A DNA stretch of 64,000 bases from Auriscalpium vulgare (taxonomy: Eukaryota; Basidiomycota; Agaricomycetes; Russulales; Auriscalpiaceae), in the NCBI GenBank assembly GCA_019915015.1, contig JAHBBC010000011.1, positions 124,001 through 188,000 of the forward strand. The letters run 5' to 3'. The position numbers and the translations under genes were made by a program. The notes under the pieces were generated by a model. It did no database searches, was not told where the DNA came from, and saw nothing but the letters and a program-made list of their open reading frames with translations. Of the stretch, positions 41,959 through 52,335 are shown piece after piece; the first letter of the stretch is position 1, and each line of letters starts with the position of its first letter.

Positions 41959-42330
41959 ACCCACTTCCCACGCTTCGCGCGCCAACAACGGAGATTGTCT
42001 GGATCACTGCAAAGACGGGCGCATTCACAGACAAGGTTGTCACTGCCCTGGACCGGCTCGCTGGGTTCGGAAATGACCCACATTCGCCCACGATTGGCAC
42101 GGCGTACGGCAAGGTCTTGGATGAGCCCGGGATGTTTCTAGTGCTGATGGGGTGGACGAGCGTAGAGGTAGGCAGCCGTTCTTTCAGTCTCGCACTTTTG
42201 CGGTTAACATCTTGCGTAGGAGCATTATAGTACACGGGAGGACAAAGCATACAAACTCGGTGAAATCGCAACAGAGCTGATGGGCTTGGCGGACGTGAAG
42301 CTTGCCCATGTACATTTTCGGGCCGCGTGA
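41959..42330 (+). CDS. Small dimeric alpha/beta-barrel (ABM-like) protein, start uncertain
   Basis: Two exons are clear at the 3' end: up to 42167, and 42220-42330, joined across a 52-nt intron (GTAGGC...TAG). The product core begins TTEIVWITAKTGAFTDKVV. It continues FLVLMGWTSVEEHYSTRED and ends LMGLADVKLAHVHFRAA. This pattern matches the antibiotic-biosynthesis-monooxygenase/stress-response barrel families that are common as small fungal proteins. Catalytic activity cannot be inferred, since many members are non-enzymatic. No in-frame ATG lies near the expected start. A frame open far upstream has no domain, so an upstream exon probably supplies the start. The left coordinate is therefore only approximate. 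Confidence 0.5.
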
Positions 42331-42737
42331 AGCTCGGCTGGAGTTTCAGGCTATCATGCAAATAGTGTATGTCCTGGCTGTCTTTCATCATAGCGTCTGC
42401 ATGGGTCACCCGAAGTCAATCCAAGACCCAATTCGGACTCCATTATTGTCCGCAGCGACGAGTACCGCGACCAGACAAACCGGTGTGCGAGGAGCGACAC
42501 GCCGCTCCCACTATCCTCCTAGCCACGAAGCATTCTATCGAGCTTCAAGCTTCGTAACAGTCCACATCTCAGCACATCCAAAGACTGGTTCACCGCCGGC
42601 AAGTCAGGTTTCTCAACTCTCAGCCACTTTGGATTTTCACCGCCCATTCAGACCCACTCATCTGTTATGTTACAAACCTCCACTGCCAACTCACGAACAC
42701 ATACTCCTCCGCATAGGCACCTACACCCTGAGACACA
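42331..42737. other. Intergenic region between the ABM-like gene and the disrupted small ORF
   Basis: No gene can be supported here. Open frames lack domains and splice partners. Confidence 0.4.
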
Positions 42738-43055
42738 ATGGCACCCCCGGCCTCGTCGCGCGTGCCGCTTCTGACACGCGTTGGAACCCACACCCTCAAG
42801 ATGTTCTCCGGACCCAGACCTGCTGGCCTGTGTCGCGACGCGTGGGCGACAGTGCACACATTCAGGACGCCTTTGCGCAGCCTTGATGTCAGCGACAGGC
42901 TGCGCGTCCTGGCGCCGTGAGCTTACGTTGCCAGCGCGAGACGTTTTCCGGAGGTTCTGCCGCAGTACGTCGACTTCGAGAGTATCCCCACGCTCGAGGT
43001 ATGCAACAGCCGCGCCTTTGGCCCGCATGCGTCACACCCGAAATGGCAAAGCTAA
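42738..43055 (+). pseudogene. Small ORF disrupted by one in-frame TGA, possibly mitochondrial protein
   Basis: One frame runs from ATG at 42738 to TAA at 43053-43055 with a single TGA at 42918-42920. The N-terminal half is basic and Ser/Arg-rich like a mitochondrial presequence (SSRVPLLTRVGTHTLKMFSG). After the stop it reads RRFPEVLPQYVDFESIPTLE and then HASHPKWQS. A GT donor at the end of the TLE segment (GTATGC) is possible, so the real gene may extend further. No splice removes the TGA. The family is not recognised and it could be chance. Confidence 0.25.
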
Positions 43056-43537
43056 GTTTCATAACGACGTGGAGGCAAGGGTCCCTCGATGAGGTCGTCC
43101 CAGACCCACGTCCAGTAAATCTGAAATACCAATGATATCATATTCTATAGAACTCTTAAGATTCATGAAGAGCCGTCACTATTCTGAGCGAGAACAGATC
43201 TCAAACAGAGATCCGGATGGACCATCGGTGCAGAGTCCGACATTTAAGTACCAGTTACTCTCTTCGACCACGACTCCCAGGCCTGCCTGCCTCGCCATCG
43301 TCATGACCTCACTGGTTTGATCTTGTCCAAGTTTTTTGATCTCGTTATTGAGAATATCGACGATTATGCGCACATAGTAGCTTTGAATGCGCGGCAGCTG
43401 CGCTTAGTCAGCCGGTGCATACGACAACATTACACCGTGACGGTCAGACGGTGCGGCGCAGCTCTCCAAGCTTCAATCCTCGACCGACCTGCACACGTCC
43501 TTGGCACGATCGACAGCTGACGGGAATCGACGCCAGG

Positions 43538-45908
43538 ATGGCCCTGTCTCTAACTCTCACCACGGTGGCTGCTGCCGCAGCCAGTTCTGCAGCACCAGAC
43601 CCAATTCCCGAGGAGGAGGAGTTCTATTCCTCCTGGTCGCTTTTCCTCGTCTGCATGCTGCTAATTCTTTCCCTGTGGACATCGTACTACCTCCAAATTA
43701 AGCGCATACGAGCCGTCAATGAAACGCTCGTGTCGATAGCTGCTGGAATGTTCGTTGGGTTAGTTGTGCGCCTCGCGCCAGGACACCTGATCAGGGAAAT
43801 GCTGGTGAGTCCTGCCCCATGGCGTTGCAGCATATCTGCGCGTTCGCCGTGCGGTATTGTAGGAGAGAGTGACGCGTTTTCCGCTGATGTTTGCCTTTGC
43901 AGACCTTCAAACACACACTCTTCTTTAACCTCCTTCTCCCACCCATCATCCTGAACTCGGGTTACGAACTCAAGCAGGTGCGTCTTGCTTACCTCTGTCT
44001 GCTGTCCCATGCCAATGCTCACTTCGTGCTGCAGGAGAACTTCTTCCGCAATTTCGGATCGATATTGACATTTGCGTTCCTGGGGACGTTCATATCAGCT
44101 GTCGGCGTCGGGTGCGTCTCCCTATAGTGCCTTCGTGCAATCATCCGGCTTACCACCTGCAGGACAGTGTTTTGGTATACCTTTACTCCTTCCTCGGCCT
44201 CGAGTCCGTCGACCTGTCGCTGCTCGAATGCCTCACATTTGGCACGACGCTATCCGCCACGGATCCGGTGACGATTCTAGCCATATTCAATCAATACAAG
44301 GTCGACCCCAAGCTATACACCGTCATTTTCGGCGAAAGCTTGCTCAACGATGCGGTCAGTATCGTCATGTACGAGTAAGTGGGCTTCTCTTATACCTGTA
44401 GAAAACGACGCTGACGTCGACAATCCAGGACGCTTTCGCAATTCCACGGCACAGAGATCTATCTCTCATCTCTCTTTCACGGCATCGGAATCTTCTTACT
44501 CTCGTTCAGCGTGTCCATGGCTCTCGGCGCGTCGTTCGGACTTGCCATGTCGTTGATACTCAAGCACTCCTCGCTGGCCCAGTATCCCGCCATTGAATCA
44601 TGCCTCGTCGCCCTCGTCGCGTACACCTGCTACTTTTTCTCGAACGGCATCTCGATGTCCGGCATCGTTTCGCTGCTGTTCTGCGGTATCACTTTGAAGC
44701 ACTACGCGTATCACACCATGTCGCGCCGCACGCAGCGCACGAGCAAGTACATTTTCGCAACACTTGCACAACTTTCGGAGAACTTCATCTTCATCTACCT
44801 CGGCCTTTCCCTTTTCACCAGCCCGCCGTCGTCGGAGAAGGTCACGAGCTATGTCAAGCCGCTCTTTATCACCATCACCACCGTCGCCGTCGTCTTCACG
44901 CGCTACGCTGCCGTCTTCCCACTCTCGGAGGCCATCAACCTATTCCACCGGCACGCTCGCGGGCAACGCACCGACGAGTTGCCGCACTCGTACCAAATGA
45001 TGCTCTTTTGGGCTGGACTACGTGGTGCGGTCGGCGTCGCGCTCGCGGCAGGCTTCAAAGGTCCGAACGCGCAGCTACTCCGGACGACGGTTCTCGTGGT
45101 GGTCGTTCTGACCGTCGTCGTGTTTGGCGGGACGACCGCGCGGATGCTCGAGATACTCGGTATTCGCACCGGCGTCGAGGACGAAGGCGCGTCGGACAGC
45201 GACGACGACGAGCCGGCGCGCACGCTGTACAGCGCCGGCCGAAATGGTACTGGGCGATGGCGCCCCGCCGATGAAGACCGGGCGTCCCGCTTCGCCTCAC
45301 AGCAGGCATACGGGCGCGCGGCTGCACGCGTGGGCGCGCACTACGCTCCCTCGACCCCTCGCAGCTACAACCACCAGGCCCAGGCGCCGCCCTTCTCTCC
45401 CATGCGGTCGAACTCGGTCTTCTCTGCCGCGTCAAGTGAGTCGTACGACTCGGACGGCGGCGAGGTGCTCCCGCTCGCGTCGGCCTCGGCGGCATCTCGC
45501 GCCGCGGCGGGCAGCAGCGCGGCGGGTGAGGGTGCGGAGCGCCCGGCGGGCGAGGACAGCAAGTGGTTCCAGGCGATCGACGAGCGGTACCTACTGCCGC
45601 TGTTCTCAAACGCGACGGCGAGCCGCACGTTCCACGCGCGCCGGATGCGTCGCGCGTCAGGCGGCGACGCAAGCGGGCTCGGCGATGGGGGCGGCGATGA
45701 CGAGTTTGATGAGGACGCAGGGAGCGAGATGGAGCTGGGGGTGACGGGGCGGGGAGGTGGCGCGGGGCCGGGGCTGTTCGCGCCGGAGGGTAGGAGCACG
45801 CCGATCCCGCCTGGGGGTGTACCGGGGGGTGAGAGCCGCACAGAGCGCGGTCTGCCAAGTCCCAGCTTGCGGAGGGAGAGCGATGGCGCGCAGAACAAGT
45901 CACCCTAG
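43538..45908 (+). CDS. nhx1: Endosomal/vacuolar Na+(K+)/H+ exchanger, NHX type
   Basis: A CPA1-family antiporter that swaps luminal protons for cytosolic Na+ or K+ in endosomes and vacuoles, controlling organelle pH and salt tolerance. Five exons give 701 residues: 43538-43804, 43903-43977, 44035-44111, 44168-44374, 44429-45908. About eleven membrane spans fill residues 30-430. The amiloride-site segment is [18 protein letters not shown]. The transport core includes [16 protein letters not shown] and [16 protein letters not shown], with the ND ion-binding pair. Later spans include [15 protein letters not shown]. The cytosolic tail of about 250 residues is acidic, Gly/Ser-rich and disordered. 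Length is typical, since fungal Nhx1 proteins run 600-720 residues. Conserved motifs suggest a functional exchanger. Confidence 0.93.
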
Positions 45909-47711
45909 CATTACTGAGGGATCAGGGCGGGCTACGTAGGTGGTGGTGCTATAGAGTAGGTTACGATACCATTTCCGAAAATTGACTGGTGGAAAAGATT
46001 ATCTCAGGGATGTGGAAGTACCGTGGCTATGCACAATGCGTGCATGTACAGCTCGACAGCTGTAAAGCTATATCATACCAGTCAAAAGTTTGATGAGCGT
46101 GAGCTCGAGCATGCGGTTTTGTGTACAAGTATCTGTCTGTATTACGAAAATCCGCAATGACATAGGTCCGGGGAAAGCGTCACTCCTGCGCTCTAACTAC
46201 TACATCCCAAGGAAAATTGTGATTCGCCTTGACAACGGTGGCGTGTGTGAGCGACGGCGGCTACTTCGGCCCTGTGACTTTGGGCGGTGTGCAATAGGCG
46301 TCCGGCGCCCGCGTCAGGGCCAGGGGAACGGTGTCAATTGGATGCCGGCAGGGAGCGCAAAGCTTGACGCGCTGACAGTAAAGAGACGAAGGGTCCGAGG
46401 ACAGTAGGAAGACGCTTGGATTCCAGCCATCTTGGTCAAGAGGGGGACGCTGTCCGGGCGCGCGAGACTCCCAAGGTGCCGCGATGGGAACTCCGTCACT
46501 ACCCAGGCGTCTGCCTGGCTTGCCTGCGGATCACAGCTGTCAGTCTGTCAGTGGAATGGATCGTAGGCGAGATTCATTGACGTTTCATGTTCCCAAGGAT
46601 GCGCTAACGGGCGGTAGGGGACCCGGGACGCCGTCGTTGAAGCGACATACTCTGTGTCCCAGTGGGGCGCGGTCAGCTGCAGATCCAGTCGACATGTCGA
46701 AGCAATCACCTCGCAGGGGTACAAGATGGCATCAATAGGGTAGCCTTCTAGATGCCCGCACCCAGTGTTCACGATCAGCAACAGATCATGGCTGAGCTCC
46801 GTAATATTGCAAGCTCCTAGGCCGGCCCCCGTCTTATCATTCGCCACCGAGAAGCTCACACACGCCGTTGACCAGGCGTTGACCGAAACCCGTCCCCGAG
46901 GAGCAAAGACGCGGGCATATGCAGCCTGCGGTGATTCAGATAATGATGCGGGAGGTGCGTTCGGGTTCGTCGGTGCTGGTGCTGGGGCCTCGTGTGGTGA
47001 TTTGATGGTGCAATGTCACGATCATGAAAGGTCGCTTCACACGAGCCTGTGTCATATGGAGCAGCTTCGTCTGCGCTCCCAGCCAGGCGGAAAGGAGAAT
47101 CGCGGAGCAGTAGTGCTCCCACACGTGCGAGATAAGAAGAAAGGAAGCTCTAGTCGCGAGGGTCCCGAGGGATGAATCGATGACGGCCGACCTGTACCAG
47201 TGCGAGTCGCCCTGAGATGGCCGTCGTCTAGCGTGTTTCTAGTCAATTTATCTTCGGCAAACGACAGCTAGTACTCACCTTGTTGCAGGATACTTGCTCG
47301 GCTGCGGCGGTTAGGATACATCGTCTCAAGTACTACTCGTGACCTCGGGGCTCCCCGTTAGGCTTCGATTATACTATATGATTGCTGTGCGCGAGGTAGG
47401 CGCGCCGGGAATGCCTCAAATGAGATCAGGAGAACGTAAGACGAGGCGGCTGCCCTGAGAGATGGGAGACGACTGTCGAACTTTGCATGGGCGTGAGCAA
47501 GCGAGCAAGCGGCAACTGGCAACGGGGCGTTTAATACATAGGACCGCCTTGGATGCGTCGGCCTTCTTTGGCCCATTCCTCCCTGAACCTTCGTGCTCTT
47601 TGATATTTGTTGCCTTCTCTCTCCTTGATCTCTGACACCGCCAGCCCGCCCGTCCTTCCGTGCGCCCGGTCTTCACGACACTTTCTGCCACGAAGACGCG
47701 AAGCTCCGTCT
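45909..47711. other. Intergenic region between the exchanger and the G-alpha gene
   Basis: I see no convincing coding region in 1.8 kb. Open frames lack domains and splice partners. It should contain the exchanger's terminator and the promoter of the G-alpha gene. Confidence 0.5.
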
Positions 47712-49727
47712 ATGGCCCGCTCATTCGAAGACGACCCCCTCACCGCAGCCATCGCCCCGCCGCCAGACGAAACCACAGAGCAGAAGGAGGTGCGCGAGCG
47801 AGCAGAGGCGGAGGCACGGAGGGTCAGCGACGAGATCGACGAGCAGTTGCGCAACGAGCGCAATGCGCTGCGCCGGCGCCGCCCGCCCGTCAAGGTCCTG
47901 CTGCTCGGTCAGAGCGAGAGCGGTGCGCGTCGCCACTTGATCGTTCCAGTGTGTCGTCGACTGACCGGGATGGATTGTGTGGCGAACAGGGAAGTCCACC
48001 ACTCTCAAAAGTGAGTGAAGTTGGTCATGTGCGACGCATGCATGCGCGGTCGATTCTCTGCCAGGGCCAGCTTTGGGTCTGCGCTCGTCACCCGGCATGC
48101 AGCAACAGTGTCTCGGGCTGAGCGAGCGACGTTATCTTTGCGCGGTTGGACTTGGCGGTGGCTTTGGGATAGTTTATACTGACATATGCGACTTCTCCAG
48201 ACTTCCAGATGCATTACTCGACAGAGCTCTGGCAGGAGGAGCGCTCCTCGTGGCGGGCGATTGTCCAGCTCAACCTTATTCGCTCCGTCGTGAGTCTCTT
48301 GGACCTCCTCGACCAAGCGATGACCACGCCGGAGCCGATCAGGCTGCCCCTTCCAGAGAGCTCCCGCCCCCAGACGTCCGAGCGCCTCCTCTCTTCCCCA
48401 CGAGCGCCCCCGTCCGCCATCGAGTTCAGCGACATCCACCGGATCCTCCGGCTCCGCCTCGCCCCTCTGCGCGGCGTCCAGCAGGATCTCGAGCGGCGCC
48501 TCGGTGCCGCTGCAGAGGAGGTGATCACGGCCGGCCCGCGCAACGAAGCGCTGCCCTTGCCCCCGGGCGCGCGCGAACGCCCGGCGCAGGAGTTTGCCGT
48601 GCGCTCGCGCGACGGCTGGCGGTCAGCGCTGGAGCGGTTCCGTCCGCGCAATGGCGACGCGCAGGACACTGCGCGGGCGGCGGAGAACCGCCTGCGCAAG
48701 GTGGCGGAGGTGACGGAGGTAATTGCCGGGTGCGGCGACGACATGAAGGCGCTTTGGGAGGACCCCGTCATGAAGGAGCTCCTGGCGCGGAAGAAGATCC
48801 GCATGGAGGATGAGCCCGGATTGTAAGTGCTTTCTGCGGCACCGGATCGATCTGACATTCGTTGCTCGACCAGCTTCTTGAACGATATTGAGCGCATCGC
48901 GAGAAGAGATTACGAGCCGTCTGACGACGACATTGTGCATGCTCGTCTGCGCACGCTTGGCGTCCAGGAGTACAGGTTCTATGTGGAGCAAGGTATGTGG
49001 GGTGTCTCTGTACTTGCAATCGGCAGGCTCAAAGTCCTGTACTGACCAGGACGCTCCCTGACAGCCGGTCATGACTGGCATATGTTCGATGTCGGCGGCA
49101 CACGTTCATCTGTGAGCGAATTCTCTTACCATGCCGACTCCGGCTCACCTGCGTGAATAGCGAGCCCACTGGTACCCGTACTTTGACGACGTCGACGCAA
49201 TCATCTTCCTGGCGCCGATATCCTGCTTTGACGAGCGGCTGCGTGAGGACCGCCGCGTGAACAGGCTCGAGGACAGTTACATGCTGTGGCAAACATTGTG
49301 CTCCTTGCCGCTCCTTGCCAAGACCCAAATCATCTTGTTCCTCAACAAGTGCGACCTGCTTGAACGCAAGCTGCGCGCCGGCGTGCACGTCCGCGATCAT
49401 GTCCCAAGTTTCGGCGACCGCAGCAATGATGTCGAGACGGTCAAAAAATGTTCGTCGTATATCTGTTGTGGTCTAAAGCTGGCTGACTCGCATGGCAACG
49501 AGTGCAGACTTCCAAACACATTTCAAGGAGATCGCGAAGCAGCACTCGCCGGAGCCGAGGAGGTTCTATGTACATCTGACCTCGGTCGTGGTACATCTTC
49601 CCACTGCCCGTCTCAGGTGTCAATCGCTGATTGGTGCTTACAGGATACCCGCGCAACGGCGGCCACGCTGCGCACCGTGGAAGAGGGTATTCTCCGTGCG
49701 AGTCTCCGCCGCGCTGATCTTCTGTAA
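47712..49727 (+). CDS. Divergent heterotrimeric G-protein alpha subunit
   Basis: A signalling GTPase that would couple receptors to cAMP or MAP-kinase pathways. Eight exons give 491 residues, against about 353 in canonical fungal G-alpha: 47712-47922, 47990-48010, 48201-48822, 48874-48992, 49065-49111, 49161-49449, 49508-49590, 49644-49727. G1 is intact (LLLGQSESGKSTTLK). Switch I keeps the Arg and Thr (HARLRTLGVQEYRF). G3 reads FDVGGTRSS, so the catalytic Gln of DVGGQ is Thr. G4 is FLNKCDLLE, and G5 is TSVVDT instead of TCATDT. The extra length is mainly an insertion in the helical domain (residues about 105-240). There is no Gly at position 2 (it starts MARSFEDD), so it cannot be N-myristoylated in the usual way. 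The 21-nt second exon encodes the P-loop lysine and serine. Confidence 0.88.
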
Positions 49728-50492
49728 TGTCACTCGTTGTATCTCTTATTTATTTTGTTTTGTTTTGCTTTTTTATTATTTGATTTCTTGGTGGATTGTT
49801 GTCTATCGTCCGTCCTTTGTCCTCATATTTCCTGTCGCATCAATTGATACAAACCCTGTCAACGCTATGTGATGCTCTGTCAGGATACGGCACCCTCGCT
49901 CGCTTTATATGTTCTGTACATCTAGTATCAATATACTTATGCACACTTGCGTATACAACCCTGCGAGTGGCCACATGCACCAACTGTTGTCAGTACTTGG
50001 CGCCATGTATGCGCAGGGGGGACGAACCGGAGGTCACCCACAGCGTGAACCCAACGCGAGAGTGTTCAAGGAAAACTTTTCTTCTCACATTGCCTTCCAG
50101 TTGTTGCGCGAGTACAAGGCGTCCTCACAAAATCGTTGACGTATAGTTTGAGCTCGCGGGTGACTGGGTTGGCCAGGTCAGCCATGGGGAGAAGGAGAGG
50201 CTGCGTTCAGTAAGCGAAACTGAAGAAGTCCAGTCGAGAATGGGCTGCCGAGTTGCCGGATAGTTTGTCGTTGCTTGGTCTGATTTGCACATGATGCGCA
50301 CGTGTGAGTAGAAAAGCAAAGCGTGACTTCGCGTTCCCCCCCTCGTGATCTTTCCTCCCCCGCGCTCGACCAGCCTCCTCATCGTCGACGACGACGACGA
50401 ACGCGACCGCAAAACGACGACGACGACTTTCATATCTCTGATCATCGGCCTGCAGGCTTGGGAGCACCTAGAACCTCCGTTGCACGTTCGAG
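49728..50492. other. Intergenic region upstream of the bHLH gene
   Basis: No gene is seen. A T-rich stretch directly after the G-alpha stop (49738-49800, TTTTGTTTTGTTTTG) is its probable 3' untranslated region. A (CGA)-rich run near 50385-50430 lies in the 5' leader of the bHLH gene. Confidence 0.5.
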
Positions 50493-51912
50493 ATGTCCGC
50501 TCAGCCCAATCACGATCCCGCATTATCTGCTTCCCAACCACAAGACGGCCAACAGCCCTTTACCTCAGCACCAGACCTTGCAGCGCAGCTTCATCTTGGC
50601 CAGTTAGACCATGCAGGACTCCTCAATATCCTGAGGTCCATGCCGAACGGCGTCCCTCTGTCCCTGGGAAAGGTGCGTTGCGTATCGACTTCGTCTGCTC
50701 TCCTCCATCGCTCCCCTGCCCGCCTTCGTCTTTTGCTCGGGTAATGGAACTTCGGAATTGACGGGCAAGTCGACGGGGACGGGGATGTGAGGACACACGT
50801 GATCCACGCATCGGTCACGGCTGGAGCACGTTCACGCGTCGGTCAGGTGCGAAGTGGGCGGCGACCCAGAGCGACCCATGGTGCCCTCCCACTAGACACG
50901 GCGTATGTCCAGTCGTCCGGGTTCATGACCAACTCAGCGGAGAGCCTCTCTCTGTACAGCGAGACGGACGTACCATCACCATGTGGCGAGCTATGTCATC
51001 ACATTTTTCCAATGACAGTCACCTAGCAGACGATCTGTAGATGATTTGGTCGAATTCTCCCTTCTGCCCTCTTTCCCCTTCCCCTGTGGTCTCAAGTAGC
51101 GCCTTCAACAATACTGATCCCTCGAAATTTAGCCCCCCGAGCAAGGGAACAAGGAAGCGGCTGCAGAAGTCCTATCGCAGCTTGCCCAGGCAGGCTTCGC
51201 GCAGTATAATGCCCTCTCCGCGCAAGGCCAGGTCGGTGAGCCAGGTCCATCGTCGCACCCATTGGGCCCGCCGAATCTCGGGCAGCTCTCCGCTTTAGCG
51301 GCGGCGGCGGAGGAGGCCGGCGATGGAGGCAGTGGGAGTGCAGGCTCGGAAGCCGGCGACAAGCCGTCGGCGCAGTCTGACCAGCCCGATCCACCGAAGC
51401 GCACGCGAGGCGCACGCAGTGCCAACATGGGCTCAGACGAGTGGGCGCGGCAGCGAAAGGACAACCACGTACGTATCGCCACGCTCTCCACTACGACTGC
51501 ATCACTGACTGCGCTGTAGAAAGAGGTTGAGCGCCGACGGCGCGGGAACATCAACGAGGGCATCAACGAGCTCGGGCGGATTGTGCCGAACGGATCAGGC
51601 GAGAAGGCCAAGGGTGCGATTCTGTCGCGCGCTGTGCAGTATATCCACCACCTGAAGGAAAATGAGGCGCGCAATATCGAGAAGTGGACACTGGAGAAGC
51701 TGCTGATGGACCAGGCGATGGGCGATCTGCAGGCGCAGCTCGAGGAAATGCGCCGGTTGTGGGAGGAGGAGCGCGCAGGGCGGCAGCGCGCGGAGGCGGA
51801 ACTCGAGACGCTGCGCGGGGGCGCGGCAGGCGAGGGCGCGAAGGAGGGCGGCGAGAAGAAGGACGCGGAGGGGGAGGGGGAGCGCGGTGGGAAGCGGCAG
51901 CGCGTTGAGTGA
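50493..51912 (+). CDS. cbf1: bHLH transcription factor, Cbf1-like
   Basis: A nuclear factor expected to bind CACGTG E-boxes as a dimer. In yeasts Cbf1 controls sulfur amino-acid genes and centromere function. Three exons give 302 residues: 50493-50672, 51133-51468, 51520-51912. The basic region reads RQRKDNHKEVERRRRGNINE, containing the His-Glu-Arg contacts typical of E-box binders and matching the Cbf1/USF class. Helix-loop-helix follows (INELGRIVPNGSGEKAKGAI, AVQYIHHLKENEA). A leucine-rich coiled coil comes next (KLLMDQAMGDLQAQLEEMRR), then a Gly/Glu/Lys-rich tail. The N-terminal 170 residues are Gln/Pro/Ser-rich and could activate transcription. The first intron (460 nt) is far longer than all other introns here, so a missed small exon or an intronic element is possible. 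Confidence 0.88.
50673..51132 (+). other. Unusually long first intron of the bHLH gene
   Basis: It is bounded by GTGCGT and a TTTAG acceptor. Other introns in the window are mostly 45-100 nt. Inside it I see no clear exon. The frame of the flanking exons is consistent without one. Confidence 0.5.
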
Positions 51913-52335
51913 GTTTTACTGTCTTGGACTTGGTTGTATTTGTATCACGCTTTTGTCTGCATATGCGTACGTCTTATTTTGTTTGCGTCTTGTAATCTTC
52001 TCGGTAGCTGTGATGCGTTAATGCTTTCGTTGTATATCTTTGAATCTAACGATTCCAGTGTCGACGAAGGAGAGGAGCAATGTCGCGAATGAAGCGGAAA
52101 CTTGCTACGATGAGCTCTCAGATATTGTTTGCAAGTAGACTGATGTGGTAGTGGTACAGATATTCAGAACGACCATCTTCTGGTCGTTCGAGGACAGAAT
52201 GTCCAACGATGAAGTAGCAAGCACAGAAGTACGCTGCGTCAGGCCGGAAGACACTCCAAATAAGTTAAGATACAGCTCTCCTAAAGCATTAAATATATAG
52301 CAAAGATCACAGCAATGTACGTGGGGCCAGCCCGC
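51913..52335. other. Convergent intergenic region
   Basis: It holds the 3' ends of the bHLH gene (plus) and the Cdc20-like gene (minus). No gene is seen. Confidence 0.5.
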
